The position numbers were made by a program, and so were the translations under genes. A stretch of 64,000 nucleotides of DNA from Tupaia tana (taxonomy: Eukaryota; Chordata; Mammalia; Scandentia; Tupaiidae): positions 24,616,779 through 24,680,778 of the forward strand of contig JAKSZU010000005.1 of NCBI GenBank assembly GCA_026018925.1. Reading direction: 5' to 3'. Below, piece after piece: positions 33,620 through 44,563 of the stretch. The notes beneath the pieces are model-generated. The model saw only the letters and a program-made list of their open reading frames with translations. It was not told the origin of the DNA and made no database searches. Positions within the stretch are counted from its first letter, which is position 1. Each line of letters starts with the position of its first letter.

Positions 33620-33770
33620 TGTCATCTTACAGACCAGCAGCATCAGCATCATTTAGGAGCTTGTTATGGATTGGCCGTATCCCAGACCTACTCAGGCAGA
33701 ATCTCTATTTTGACAGAATTTTTGGATGACTTGTATACCCTTTACGTAGTTACAGTTTGAGGGGCCCTTA
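33620..33770 (-). mobile_element. MER5A-like hAT MITE
   Basis: 'agcagcatcagcatcattta', 'ggagcttgttatgg', 'agacctactcaggcagaatc', '..acagtttgaggggccc' are the reverse complement of MER5A words. Confidence 0.65.
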
Positions 33771-34674
33771 CTAAAATTACTAATTTTTTTGCATTGCTTT
33801 CTGGATGACAGATTGGTCTGGTAATTCAAACCATGATGTATACAACTATTAAACTGACGATCCTTAAAGTTCTAACAAGATTGGACGGTTCTAACCAGAT
33901 ACTAAGACCATCCAGTAATCATTAAAAACTTGAAGTGGGACAGGAAGGTAATCCCTTCCTTTATCATACAATCCAGGTGGAAACTAAACAGTCTTCCAAA
34001 TGACACCAGAGTAATCATTTATTCAATATGTATTTTAAATCTGAATGGAAAGTCATCCAAACTTCATATGCTACATATATTACCATGAAATAAAGCCAAC
34101 AATTATTTTTATAATGAGTTAAGCATTTCTTCAAAAAAAGTTTAAGAAGTTTCCAAGATACCTTTACTGGCACTAAATAGCTCTATTCCTATCTGCTCTT
34201 TAACCCTGTTTCAATCCTGCTGTGTATCCTGGGGGAATCTAAGACTATTTCCACATAACAAGTCAGTGGAGGAATTCTCTCCTTCTCAACTTGGCACTAG
34301 AGGCTCCCAGGAAGGGAGGCACCAGGCCTCCTCCTTTCAGCTGCTCCTCCAGGTACCAGGAGGGACATGGTTCTTTTACAATCAAGCAACAGATTTAACT
34401 GATGTGAAGAAATAAAGAGTTAAAGGGATAAAAGAAAATAAAAGCCCAGATATCACAATCTAGTAACGCCTCAACTAAGGATTCTGGTAAGGTAAGTGAA
34501 TTGTCCTAATTACAATGATATCTATTTCTATTAGAAGTAATATACATTCCTTGGCAGCTAGAAATGTTAATTTTATGTTTATTTTATGTGGTAAAAAATT
34601 ACCAGCTACCCCAGGGCTGTTAGAAATATGATTGTTTTCCATGTATTTGGTCCTGTTGCAAAGTTAATGTTACT
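33771..34674. other. No gene seen
   Basis: AT-rich; nothing assigned. Confidence 0.35.
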
Positions 34675-34766
34675 GAATATATGTATGTATGTATGTATAT
34701 ATATTATATATAATATATAATTTATATATATATACATATATATATATAAACACATAAATATATACT
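34675..34766. repeat. TA/TATG-rich microsatellite
   Basis: (ATGT)n then alternating TA runs with interruptions. The 74-aa YIYI frame is an artefact of it. Confidence 0.9.
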
Positions 34767-34782
34767 GAGATATGTGCACTTT

Positions 34783-35038
34783 TTTTCTTTTTTCTTTTTT
34801 AGAGATTTTTGCTATAGGGCACACTCTCACTAGAGAGATAGAGAGAGAGAAAGCAAGAAGTCATCCCCCAGTGGGGACGGCCACACTGCAATCCCTTCTC
34901 CTTTGCTCTCCTCTTGGGATTTTGGGCATGCATGCACACGTGGCTGGTGTGAGTTCTAAGCTGCCCGGTGTGGAACTCGAACCACGGTTGACTACATGGG
35001 AGTCCAGCGGCATAGCCATTACACCAACTGTTGGTACC
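34783..35038 (-). mobile_element. SINE-A long copy
   Basis: Minus orientation: 'gagatttttgctatagggcac', 'cagtggggacggccac', head 'ccattacaccaactgttgg'. Flanking duplication weak. Confidence 0.9.
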
Positions 35039-35212
35039 AGCACATTTCTTATTAACTGCATAGGAAAGAAAGAAACCTTGTGGGAAATCACATAAACATC
35101 CACAAATCTTCATAATTTAAAGTAAACAATAAGGACAGGTTATAATTAGATTGAAAAATCTCTTAGCTGAAATCAGATGTTTCAAAGACAGAGGACAAAA
35201 ATAACTACTTAC

Positions 35213-35492
35213 AGGAACCAACAGTTGGCATAATGGCTATGTCGCTGGACTCCCATGTAGTCAACCACGGTTTGAATCCCGGACCTGGTGGCTTAAAGTC
35301 ATGCGAGGCATGTGTGCGTGCATGCCCAAGATCCCGAGAGGAGAATGGAAGAGAAGGGACTGTGGCGTGGCCATCCCCCCTGGGGGTGATTTCTCACTTT
35401 CTGTCTCTCTGTCTGTCTTTCTGGCGAGCGCACATGCCCTATAGCAAAAACTTCTCAAAAAAAACCCAAAACACAAAACAAAACAAAAAAAA
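35213..35492 (+). mobile_element. SINE-A long copy; last before the GPR12 gap
   Basis: Duplication 'aactacttac' at 35203-35212 and 35493-35502; tail (CAAAA)n-like. The next SINE on the right is at 41449. Confidence 0.94.
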
Positions 35493-35502
35493 AACTACTT
35501 AC

Positions 35503-36642
35503 CTACTGTTTATAAGGCAGTTATATATTCGTGTAAGGATGACAGTAAACCCAGACCTCCTTCATGTGGGGCCACACTGGTAGTCACACCACATGTAATA
35601 TTAAATAGGAATCTTTGTCTTAATTGAACAATGAAACCTCTGAGACGGTAGCATGTTAAAAATCAGTGTCCTCAGCCCTCATGCCCAGGGAGAGAGGGAG
35701 GATGGCACAGGGCACTGTAGGAGCAAGACTGAGACCCTGGAAAACCTGGCTTCATGTTCTGGCTTTATCCCTGTGGCTCTGTGACCTCTTCTTCTTAACC
35801 ATAGTTTCGTTTTGTTTTCTTACAGGTAAGTGTATGTTTTTATGACTATAGCAAAAGATCATGGAGCCTAGCACACAAATGTGGTCAAAACAGTACGCAT
35901 TTTCATCATCATAATTCTTACTATTAGAGAAATGCAAATGGGAACCGGCACTTCTATAAAAACATCATTTATTGCTTTAAAATCTTATGATGGATATCTT
36001 CCAGTTAATGTCAAAACCAACCTACCTTTGTTAATGTGCCTATGGAGATGCTATTAAATGTTAAGTGATTAAAAACAGACTCATCATATTCAATCTATCA
36101 ACTCAATCAGATGTTCAAAAGAAATGACTTAAAGGGATCAGCTTGATTAGACTGATCATGCAGTGATACTTTCTGACTTCTTAAATATTTCAGTCCCTCT
36201 CCTGCTTTCAGAAGTAACCCCAGGGAGGAGACACAGATTCCAGTAGAGGATGCGCTCACACGCGTGCTACATTGTAAGAGGCTTTGGAGAGACGGCATTA
36301 GCATGCAGGCTACCAGGATGGTCCCGAGACCACAGTGGGCATAACACTTGGGCCAAACCAACAAGGTTCGTTTGTTACCAACGATTCCCCCAAGGACCCT
36401 GGAATACTGACCATGCCTCCATCTGAGTGTGCTAGGTTGCTCGGCTGTCCAGAAACTCTCCCACAGGTTGTACAGACACAGTGACAAATCCATTGCCAAT
36501 GGAGGGAAAGGATCTGTGTCTACATCTGACTGCACTAACAGAAATACGTTCAGAAACAATGATTTTGCAGTATCTTTAAAATGAATTATTCTGTGTAATT
36601 TCCCGACCGAATCCTTGCTCTCTAAAACCAGACAATACAGTT
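35503..36642. other. No gene seen; SINE-free DNA beyond the inferred GPR12 3' end
   Basis: No recognised repeat. The minus-strand 150-aa frame at 36107-36559 has no family resemblance. Confidence 0.35.
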
Positions 36643-36648
36643 TTTATT
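36643..36648 (-). terminator. GPR12: Candidate AATAAA poly(A) signal for GPR12
   Basis: AATAAA on the minus strand (TTTATT as printed), about 1.24 kb after the stop codon. Another AATAAA at 36958-36963 would give a 0.93-kb 3'UTR. Which one is used cannot be told from sequence. Confidence 0.35.
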
Positions 36649-37887
36649 GCCTTTACGTTGGTTTTGGGTCAAAAGAAAGAAAAGGAGTTCAAACTTAATG
36701 TTTCACAAACAGCCACGTGGTTATCCTGCTTGTGAACTAAGAGGACGCTCAGAGTCATGGATGTGTGCTGTGCACTCACAGACTTAACCCGCTACATCAG
36801 GACCACCTGTTTCAAATGCACTTTGTACCACAAGCAATAGAAATCAGAAAAACTGGGTCTCTGATATTTACTCTATTTGTTTCAATCAAGGATAACTATT
36901 AATACAGTTTTAGAGAGAGCTAGGGAAGGTGATGTTTTCGTAATAACTTCACATTAATTTATTTTCCAGAATATAATGTACTAAAATAAATTTAATCTAC
37001 TTTCAATAGATTATTCAGTTTTTTTCCTTTCATTTCCTGAAAACGATTAGACTGGAACTTAAGAAATGACAATGATGGAGCTAATGAACCGTACTTCAGA
37101 TGGAATTCAAAATATATGCCATGATTCATTTTAGAAAGGATAATTTGAGGAACTGTATTGAAAGAGGACTCCTTTGACTCTGGATTTACATGGCAACATT
37201 TGAAACCAGTGGTCTAGCTAACACAGGCAACCATGCAGAAGGAGTTGCAACATTTACAGACATACCAAAGTAATTCTCATGAACAGTGAACGCTGAGAGT
37301 AAATAGAGGAAAAATTAGAATGGGTTCATGGTTTCAGTGTGGGTAACTTGAATTCACGGCAACAAAATCGAGTTCCTTTCAAACATAATATGTAAACTAT
37401 TTTGATCTCTCAAAAGAGATCATATTCTGTAAGATGCATGCAGCGACTGAAAATTTACCTTGATTAAAAAAAAAAAGTTCAGAGAAAGTAATTCCTTCTC
37501 CATTTTCCTTAGTAACTCCGATCTATTTTTAATCCAGGTAAAAACTCTGAGTTGTGTTAACATTTTATAACATCCTGGCCACGGCCATGTCCTATTCTTT
37601 CTATTCCCACCCACCGCCAACCCTCCAAAAATGTAAAATAAAATCTCCGTCCTGAAACAAAACAAAATAATATTGAGCAAAGAGCTCAACCATTTTTGTT
37701 TAAAGGTGAACACACTGGTAACATGATCTCCGCTCGATCACTTAACTCATCTGCTTGGGGACGGTTAAGAGCTCCCGTGGCTTGAGAGAAAAATCCAACG
37801 CCAAGAGTTTAAGGGAAGCATCTTGACCGGCAGACAGCTGGCAGTGGAAGCGCTTGGCCACGCAGCGTCCTCCCAGGTGGAGCAGTG
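36649..37887 (-). other. GPR12: Inferred GPR12 3'UTR
   Basis: AT-rich, repeat-free DNA directly downstream of the GPR12 stop. It is called 3'UTR only from position, absence of repeats and downstream AATAAA motifs. Confidence 0.4.
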
Positions 37888-38898
37888 CTACACATCGCTG
37901 GGCGACCGCGCTCTCTGCGAGAGACTGGAGGGAATGCAGCCGCAGCACACCAGGCAGAGGGCCTTCTGGATCTCCTGGTTTCTGAAAGCATAGATGACAG
38001 GGTTGATGATGGAATTGTAGGTGGCGGGCAGAAGGGTGGCGTAGGTGTAGATGGAGGGGTAGGTGTAGTCTGCTATCAAGGAATAGAGGGTGAAAGGCAT
38101 CCAGCAGGCAGCGAAGGTCCCCAGGATGATAGCCAGGGTGGAGACCCCTTTCCGCGTGGTCACATAGTGCGATGTGGCCAAGAAGTGGTGCTGCAGGGCG
38201 ATCTGGTGGGCGTGCCTCATCACGATCTTACAGATCTGCACGTAGAGCTGAAGCATGAGCGCAAACAGGAAGAGGAAGGAGACCGAGAGGATGGCTGCGT
38301 TGTTCTTGGTGAGCGGTCTGACCACGCTGCAGGTGGACTCGTCGCGCAGGCAGTTCCAGCCCAGGATGGGCAGCAGCCCCAGGCAGATGGAGGTGCCCCA
38401 GAGCATGACAAGCATGACGTAGGTGAACGTGACTGTCCTCTCCGAGTGGTACGTCAGGGCGTAATACAGCGAGAGATAGCGGTCCACTGTGATGGCCAGC
38501 AAGCTGCAGACAGAGGCAGAGAAAGAGGCGACAATGAGCCCGATCGTGGCCAGCTTGGTGGCTTCCGACTGGAGCAGGTAGGCAAAGACGAAATTGATGA
38601 TGAGTCCAAGGCCGGCCAGCAGGTCTGCCAGGGCCAGGCTGCCTATGAGCAGGAACATGGGCGCTCGCAGGCTGGGGTTGTGGAAGATGATAAGGACCAC
38701 GACGGCATTTTCACAGGAGATGAGGGTTCCCGAGGTACACAGGACAATGTCCCAGGGGTTGACTGCGAGCTCGGGCTCGGGCTCTAGGACAGGAACCTGG
38801 GAGGAGTCGGCAGCCGAGACGTTCTCCGCAGCACCGGCACCGGCGTCTGAGTAATCCTGAGGCAGCCCGCTTAAATTGACCTTCAGGTCTTCATTCAT
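37888..38898 (-). CDS. GPR12: GPR12, constitutively active Gs-coupled orphan receptor
   Basis: 336-residue class A GPCR of the GPR3/GPR6/GPR12 group; mammalian GPR12 is normally 334 aa, so it is full length. In sequence: N-terminal sequons N8-L-S and N26-V-S; TM1 with E63-N64; TM2 'ALADLL' with D92; D139-R140-Y141 after TM3; C183 and C190 in ECL2 with no partner Cys at the top of TM3, usual for this group; C265-W-M-P in TM6; N299-P-V-I-Y in TM7; cysteines 315, 318, 319, 321 as likely palmitoylation sites. Stop is TAG at 37888-37890. I chose the ATG at 38898 because it gives the family N-terminus MNEDLKVNLSG; the frame stays open 24 codons further, but that part is probably intronic. Known role: plasma-membrane receptor raising cAMP through Gs, studied in brain and in oocyte meiotic arrest; ligand debated. 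No frameshift or lost key residue. Confidence 0.98.
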   Translation of the reverse strand: MNEDLKVNLSGLPQDYSDAGAGAAENVSAADSSQVPVLEPEPELAVNPWDIVLCTSGTLISCENAVVVLIIFHNPSLRAPMFLLIGSLALADLLAGLGLIINFVFAYLLQSEATKLATIGLIVASFSASVCSLLAITVDRYLSLYYALTYHSERTVTFTYVMLVMLWGTSICLGLLPILGWNCLRDESTCSVVRPLTKNNAAILSVSFLFLFALMLQLYVQICKIVMRHAHQIALQHHFLATSHYVTTRKGVSTLAIILGTFAACWMPFTLYSLIADYTYPSIYTYATLLPATYNSIINPVIYAFRNQEIQKALCLVCCGCIPSSLSQRARSPSDV

Positions 38899-38906
38899 TT
38901 TAACCC

Positions 38907-38936
38907 CTGTCCTCTTCAACGAAAAGACAGGCTTTT
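38907..38936 (-). promoter_or_regulatory. GPR12: Candidate splice acceptor before the GPR12 coding exon
   Basis: On the minus strand a pyrimidine-rich stretch ('cctgtcttttcgttg') precedes 'gacag' with AG at 38908-38907, leaving 8 nt (gggttaaa) before the ATG. This fits the known arrangement of a non-coding first exon in GPR12. The ATG context is AAA-ATG-A, with a purine at -3. The matching donor in the CpG island could not be placed. Confidence 0.4.
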
Positions 38937-39129
38937 TAATGTTTAGGCACAGTAGGGTCACAATCCACAATCATGCCCCAAGCACACGAACAGACAGAAA
39001 GCCAGCCCCGACTCAGACACCAGTATCAAATGCCACAAGCTTCGGGAATTACAAACTGTCGTGAAGCCAAACAAACAAAAGCCGAAGTCTCCGGGTTTGA
39101 ACCCCACCACAAACATGCTGGCTGGCACG

Positions 39130-40110
39130 GGGGACAAACACAAGGTAGGACCCGCACGCGCGACGCGGGCGAGGCAGGCGCACGCGGGCTCGCGGCTGTC
39201 TGTCCGCTAGGGCGCCGGGATGCACGTTTTGCATGCCGAACACCAACAACTGTGTGCCCTCTGGGCTGCTGCCGGGGAGCCACGCGGCGGCGGCCAGTCG
39301 CGAGCCGGGGCCGCCATCCTCGGTGGAATACTCAAATCGCCGATTTCCATCCAACTCCCACCCTCCCAAAGCATCCCTCGCGCGCGTGCACACCCTCAAA
39401 CACACCCCCGACTAGAACAAAGAGAGGGTCCCAGACTCCCTGTGTGCACGGGGCAGTGGGGTAGGGCCACAAAGGCAGGTGTGTCCAATGGAGGTAGGGA
39501 GACAGACAGATGCCCGTGCACTGCCGCCGCTCCCCTCGCAGAGGGGCTGCGCAGCGGACGCCAGGGGGACGGAGGGGACTGCGGCGGCCCGCGGGGCGAG
39601 GGTCATCGAGGGGGTCACCTTGCGTGCTCAGGCCGAGAGGGCTCCTCTGGTGCTTCCAAAGCGCGCGGGCTACTCTGGTCGCATGTCTGCGCGGGTGCCC
39701 GCAGCGGCGAGGGGCGGCGGCCGGCTCCGGAGTGGCCAGGAGGGCGCGGGGTGCGCGCTCCGCGGCAGGTGAGCGGCGCGGCTGCAGGTGAGCTGCGGGC
39801 TCGGCTCACGCGCCGGGCTCTCCCCACCCCGCCTGCCAGCCTGCCCGGCCCACTCGCTCCCCGCGCGCGCGCCTCCGTCTCGCGCGCGCCCGCCCGCGGG
39901 AGGCCGCGCACGCCCCCAGGGGTCCGGGTTGCGCCGGGTCGCTGGCAGGCGAGGGCGGCCGGCAGCCGGAGGGCGAGAGAACCTCGAGGCTGAGAAGTGC
40001 ACGGTCACCCTGCCCTGCCTACTGCGCCCCGCTTCCCACTCCAGCTGGAGGCTCCGGGATCGCACCCGGGCGGGGCAGGGGAGCGCTGCCTGGGAGCCCC
40101 GTGACCTATT
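39130..40110 (-). promoter_or_regulatory. GPR12: CpG island, presumed GPR12 promoter and first exon region
   Basis: Dense CpG and very high GC, peaking at 39690-39980 with runs such as 'cgcgcgcgcctccg' and 'gcccgcccgcggg' (Sp1-type GC boxes). No TATA box stands out. It lies 0.2-1.2 kb upstream of the start codon in gene orientation. The many 80-260 aa frames here, on both strands, reflect lack of stops in GC-rich DNA. No exon boundary can be fixed. Confidence 0.8.
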
Positions 40111-41084
40111 TCGTTTCTGTGGTCTCCCTGGGGAGTCCTAGTCTCCGGGGGCCCGGCTTCTCCACCCCTTTCCCTAAACTGCTGCGTCCATGGCCAGAAG
40201 GATGGCTCAGGGTCGTGTTCAGACCCAGCGGAGGGATGCTGGGAGGGCAGGTTAGGTAGGCTGATCTTTCAAAGCAAAACACTCCACCAGCTTTTGTACT
40301 TTTACCGCCCGCCCGTCGCACCCAGATCTGAAAAGGGCCCCCTTCCTTAGCTGCGTCCTGGACCCGGTTCATTAACTACAGAGATGCTGCGGGCCGCAGA
40401 TCATCATCATCGTTACCAAACTGCACTTATTAAGTGCTCTTTGAGCTATGTTTTCAAGTGGAAACCATTTACTGAGTTCTTGCAGAAGCTTCCTGCAGAC
40501 GCTGGCCACAGACCGATTCATTTAGGTACTGAAGGGGCACTGTTCATTTATGTTTCCACTTTACCACAACAAGAGATTTAAAATTAGGAGCCCAGTGGCT
40601 GTCTGTTATGAGCACGGTGTCTCCTCTGAATACAAAACCCAGAGTGTCTGGTCGATCTTAAGTTTAAAGATGATTCCCGTGGGAGCAGGCATGCTCTTCT
40701 TGTCCGGTCCTGCCAGTGCTGAAGGGTTCCCTACTGCCCGTGTGCACAATTTCCGAGGGGTCCTGTGTGGATGGAGATGGTCTGCAGGGCGTGCCCCTCA
40801 AACTCCTTTCTACACGTGCATCATCTTCTACCTGATGGGCCTCCCCCTGGTGCTGTCATTCCTACCCCAGCAGGACAGGCTGAGCCTCAGCCACCATTGG
40901 CTCTTCCCGCCTTCTCCTCTCCGTTCAGCCCTCAGCTCCTGACTCCGCAAGGCTGTCCTAGTTCTCCTGATACTCATCACCTGCACCTCTCTGGTCGAGG
41001 CCCTCCTCATCCCTTGCCTGTATTTCTGGTTCCCGCCTGCCTCCCTCTTCTCCCACAGGCAGCAACGTGTGCCTCCCTCTCCAT
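40111..41084. other. No gene seen; repeat-poor DNA upstream of GPR12
   Basis: No SINE. Frames up to 150 aa (40765-41217) run into the following LTR-like element and show no domain. Confidence 0.35.
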
Positions 41085-41990
41085 GTCTCATCTGCCCACG
41101 TCCAAGATCTGTGAAAGTTTTTCAAAATCAAGATGGAGTCATTCGGTGTCAACTCTGCCGACACCAAGCTGGGAAGGCCATGGAGGAGATGCTTTCTTGT
41201 GCCAGGATGCCTGCTAACAGCAATTGTTAACTGCAGAACTCTGCCAGAACCATACCTTGAGCAAAGACCACCACCGCCCTACACAAGAGCTACTTCTGTG
41301 AGAACATCTGCCCAGACTGCTCATCCACCCTGGACGGGCACCGCTCCTGTTCCTATCCTGTCACAGACAGCTGTCCCAAATAACAGGTACAATCCTCTTT
41401 CCTCCTCTCTTCCTGCTTGTGGTGTTCGCCTATAAAACCTGTCTGAGGGGGATCAGCTGATGGCATACTGGTTACATTGCTGGACTCCCACATAGTCAAC
41501 GGTGGTTCGAGTCCTAGACCTGGTGGCTTAAAATTCAAGCCAGGAGCATGCCACAAGTGCCCAAAATCCCTGGGGGAGAATGGAGAAGGGATGGCAGCAT
41601 GGCCATCCCCTTTGGGGACATGATCGCTTGCCTTCTCTCTCTCTCTCTCTCTAGCAAGCACACACACCCTATAGCAAAAATCTCTCTCTTAAAAAAAATT
41701 AAAAAATACTGTCTGAGGACTGTAGACCTCAGTGAGCATATTTAGGGCAACTTGAAATACATCCACCCAGGCTGCATGCTGGCTGCAGTCCTCATGTGTT
41801 TGCCCAATAAACTCTTGCTTTACATACTTGGACTCAGTTTCCTTTTTCAGGTTGACAAAAGCCTCCTGCTGGTTGAATTTTTACCTCCACAGGTTTTGCT
41901 TCAGAACTCAGAAGTTTTATTTCATTAACTGGTGTCCTGTTATGTCCCCCTACAGGCTCAAAGACTCTTTCTGGGTCTCGTTCCCTGAGA
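41085..41990 (+). mobile_element. LTR-like element split by a SINE (family not identified)
   Basis: After removing the SINE at 41449-41708, 'cctataaaacctg' (TATA box, 41429-41437) is followed by 'cccaataaactcttgctt' (poly(A) signal, 41806-41811) and T/C-rich U5-like sequence: the U3-R-U5 order of a retroviral LTR. Solo, with no gag/pol. Ends are approximate. Confidence 0.5.
41449..41708 (+). mobile_element. SINE-A long copy inside the LTR
   Basis: Exact duplication 'ctgtctgagg' at 41439-41448 and 41709-41718. It sits between the TATA-like and poly(A) motifs of the LTR. First SINE on the right of the GPR12 gap. Confidence 0.94.
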
Positions 41991-42110
41991 CAGTGCTTCT
42001 CAAACTTTATCGTGCCAGTAAAGCACCTGGCTCACAAAGCCATAGTGCTGGGAACCCTCTTCTCCGGCAATGCTGAGATCGCTGGTCCACATATCATGTT
42101 TTGAGAAGCA
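41991..42110 (+). mobile_element. MER5A-like fragment
   Basis: 'cagtgcttctcaaactttat', 'cgtgcc', 'cacctggctcacaaagcc' and the end 'ttttgagaagca'. Internally deleted. Confidence 0.6.
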
Positions 42111-42373
42111 AGGCCCTCTGGAATTTTAGGAGTCACTCATACATGACGAGGAGGCATCAGACACCTGTACATCCCAAGAACCATGCTGAAGGTGGGATGT
42201 ACAGTCAGTAAATCGTGAGCTCTGTGTTCACAGGCCTGTGCAGTCACTGTATGTGTCAACAATAATAGCAGGGAGCAAATGGAGCAGCAAAGAAGTGAAC
42301 ACCCTTGTCTCAACATCTACATGGTAAATCAGAGCATTTGTAAAATCAGGTGATGGAAAATGAATAGCCATTT

Positions 42374-42563
42374 GGAGCCAGTACGTGGCATGGTGGTTGA
42401 GGTGCTGGACTCCCACATGGCCAACTGCATGCAGTTAAGCCCTAGATCTACTGGCTTGTGTTCTCACTTGCCCTCTCTCTGTCTCTCTCTAGTGAGTGCA
42501 TGTGCCCTCTAGCAAAATTAAAGAAGAATAGTAATAAATAAAATTAAATAATTTTTTCAAGAA
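42374..42563 (+). mobile_element. SINE-A, intermediate short form
   Basis: Head 'ggagccagtacgtggcatgg', a small 'atgcatgca'-type insertion near box B, CT-rich part, then 'gtgcatgtgccctctagc'. Duplication 'gaaaatgaatagccattt' on both sides (right copy one A longer). Confidence 0.9.
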
Positions 42564-42589
42564 GAAAAATGAATAGCCATTTAATAAAG

Positions 42590-42712
42590 GAGTGATCTTC
42601 AATAAGTCCATGGAAATGTGTATCGTGTAGACTACATGTGGGTTTTCAAATATTTTTACACCAAAACAAACTTTAATACTTTAATCCTGTGTCACAAACT
42701 TTTTGACGTGTT
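42590..42712. mobile_element. Mariner-type MITE family 2
   Basis: 'cttcaataagtccatggaaatg' at the left; 'acaccaaaacaaacttta' in the centre; 'cacaaactttttgacg' at the right. Diverged palindrome. Confidence 0.55.
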
Positions 42713-42742
42713 CTCACATGCATGGAAGTTTTGGTATAATGT

Positions 42743-42980
42743 GAGAGGGCTTTGAAATGCTTTTGGGAAAAATGAATTAAAGTACTAGTTTATTTTGGTG
42801 CAAAAACATTTTGAAGTCCATGTATAATCCTTTTTTTTTTTTTTTCAATTTGCCAGAGGGTATTTGTGCTCATCAGGGAGAGACAGAAAGAGATGGAAGG
42901 AGGAGAAATCACTCAGCAATGGGGTAAAGTCAGGCAGTCCTTTTTTCCTTCACTTCTCCATCCTCTCAGGCTTTGGGGCA

Positions 42981-43020
<40 letters not shown>

Positions 43021-43150
43021 CCTGGTGTATTTTATAAGTGACCAGGTCTGGGATTTGAACTGCAGGTTCAAATCTGGCTCCTCAGGCCTGTCCGCATAGT
43101 CTTTACATAATAAACATTTTCCATAAACTTTCGAAGATTCCTTGTATAGT
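42743..43150. mobile_element. Mariner-type MITE family 2, split by a SINE
   Basis: Left half 42743-42829 ('ggctttgaaatgcttttggg', 'tattttggtgcaaaaac'), right half 43099-43150 ('ttttccataaactttcgaag'). The SINE 42830-43098 lies between, so the MITE is older. Confidence 0.65.
42830..43098 (-). mobile_element. SINE-A related copy with (AC)n
   Basis: Minus orientation: T tail, 'aatttgccagagggtatttg', 'cttcacttctccatcctctc', (AC)n 42981-43018, degenerate head. Confidence 0.82.
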
Positions 43151-43330
43151 TCAACCTATCAACCTGGGGTCACTGTCCGTGGTCACATGGGAGAAACTTG
43201 TCTGGGGTAAGAAAGTTTGAGCCCAGCAAACAGAGGCCTGTACCCCGAGATCATCTCCCTAGCTTGTACAGAACCCTATGGAGAACATTGGCCTGGCCTG
43301 GGCTGTGTTCCCAGCTCCCAACCAACTTTT
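43151..43330. repeat. Unidentified repeat, copy 1
   Basis: Shares two blocks with 44396-44563: a 25-nt exact inverted match and a ~90-bp direct match (see findings). Probably an old LTR or internal ERV fragment, family unknown. Confidence 0.5.
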
Positions 43331-43386
43331 AGAAGCCTCACATGGGCAGGGTGGGACAGGGACAGTGAGCGCGCAGGCTCGCCAGA

Positions 43387-43830
43387 CACAGTTATGGTCT
43401 GGATCATAGTTTCCGCCCTGCAGTGCTATGTTTTGGAATTTGGTATTGGGAGGTGGTGGGGTCTGGTGGGCAGTGATTGGATGGTGGTGATTACATCATG
43501 GAAGCAACACTCTCATGAATAGATTAACGATGGCTCCTGAGACCTACAGAGCTCTAGCTCTTGTAAGAGGGGTTAGTTCTTGCAAGAGTTGGTTGCTGTG
43601 TGAGAGGGAGAGTGAAAGCTGCCCGTGGCTCACTCTGTTCCGCACACACCTGCCATCCAGCCTCTGCGCTTCCGTCAGCCATGTGGTAGGCTGGCCTGCG
43701 GCCATGCCTACACCTTCAGACTTTCCAGCACCAAAACTGTCAGTCAGTAAACCTCCAGTTCTTAATAAATCATTCAGCCTCCAGTATTTCTGTTCACAGC
43801 ACAAAAACAATGGAGACACAGGCTGTGAAA
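43387..43830 (+). mobile_element. MST/MLT1-type MaLR LTR
   Basis: 'gggaggtggtggggtctggtggg', 'gtgattggatggtgg', 'acatcatggaagcaacactctcatgaat', 'gctctagctcttg', 'gccatccagcctctgcgctt', 'cagtcagtaaacctcc' and 'ttcttaataaatcattcagcctc' (read in parts) keep MaLR LTR order, including an AATAAA. Confidence 0.65.
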
Positions 43831-44395
43831 TAACACGGAGATGGCTCTGACTTCACAGAACTTACATGAGTGGAATTTATGGCCCGTGATGTGTTTGGGA
43901 TATAAAAAAGGAAAAACTGAGGGCTGGGGGAGAGACAAAGGTAGGAGGTGGGTTGCACAGGGGTACATGCTTTTGCAGTGAAACCAGGGGAGAGTCAGAA
44001 GAAACCTAGGGAATTTACACCTGCGGCTTGGGTACTGCCACACGGCAGAGCCCAGGCACCACTGCTGACAGCAGTGTGGACAGCCAGCTCCTCCACATGG
44101 CCGCGGTCAGCTCACAGTTCTCCAGTCTACTCTTCCCCCTCAAATGACCGACCACTTGTAACTTGACTAAAGACCTGAGTCTTCATGTGTTGGTGTGTTC
44201 ATTAGGGCTTTTGTGGTCTAGGAGCGGAAATGCAATTCAAACTGGCTTAAGAAGGCGGCATTTTGTTGTCTGGAATGACTGGGAAAGGGCTGAAGTGGTT
44301 CATAGAAAAAAGGAAGAAATAACAAGAAGTAGGTGTCCAGCACCTCCTGTCCAGCAGTCAGCCTCTCTCTGATTTATTTTTGCTTGTCTTTGCAA
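43831..44395. other. No gene seen
   Basis: 'gcaattcaaactggcttaag' near 44232 is a common old-repeat phrase, but I cannot name the family. Confidence 0.3.
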
Positions 44396-44563
44396 GCCTC
44401 AAACTTTCTTACCCCAGACAAGGTTCTTCCATACCACCATGCACAGTGGCCTCACAGCAGCCCCAGGCATCCCTGGCCTGTATCCTGAGATCTTCCTAGC
44501 TTGTGCAGAATTCCATGGACAACATTGGCTGGCCTGCGTTGTATGCCGAGTTCCCAACCAGCT
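44396..44563. repeat. Unidentified repeat, copy 2
   Basis: Counterpart of 43151-43330: inverted 25-mer at 44398-44422 and direct block at 44475-44563 ('gagatcttcctagcttgtgc', 'ggacaacattggctggcctg'). Confidence 0.5.

Noticed and set aside
1..35000. Neighbouring genes expected near GPR12 in other mammals (such as WASF3 or USP12 exons)
   Set aside because: I found no recognisable exon of either; the window appears to lie wholly in the intergenic space apart from GPR12.
37885..38787. 300-aa plus-strand frame over GPR12
   Set aside because: It is the antisense of the GPR12 coding exon. The composition is low-complexity G/D/Q-rich, and it has no family resemblance or independent gene signal.
39220..39993. 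257-aa and other long frames in the CpG island
   Set aside because: GC-rich DNA is poor in stop codons. Frames are open in nearly all phases and rich in R, G, A and P, with no domain.
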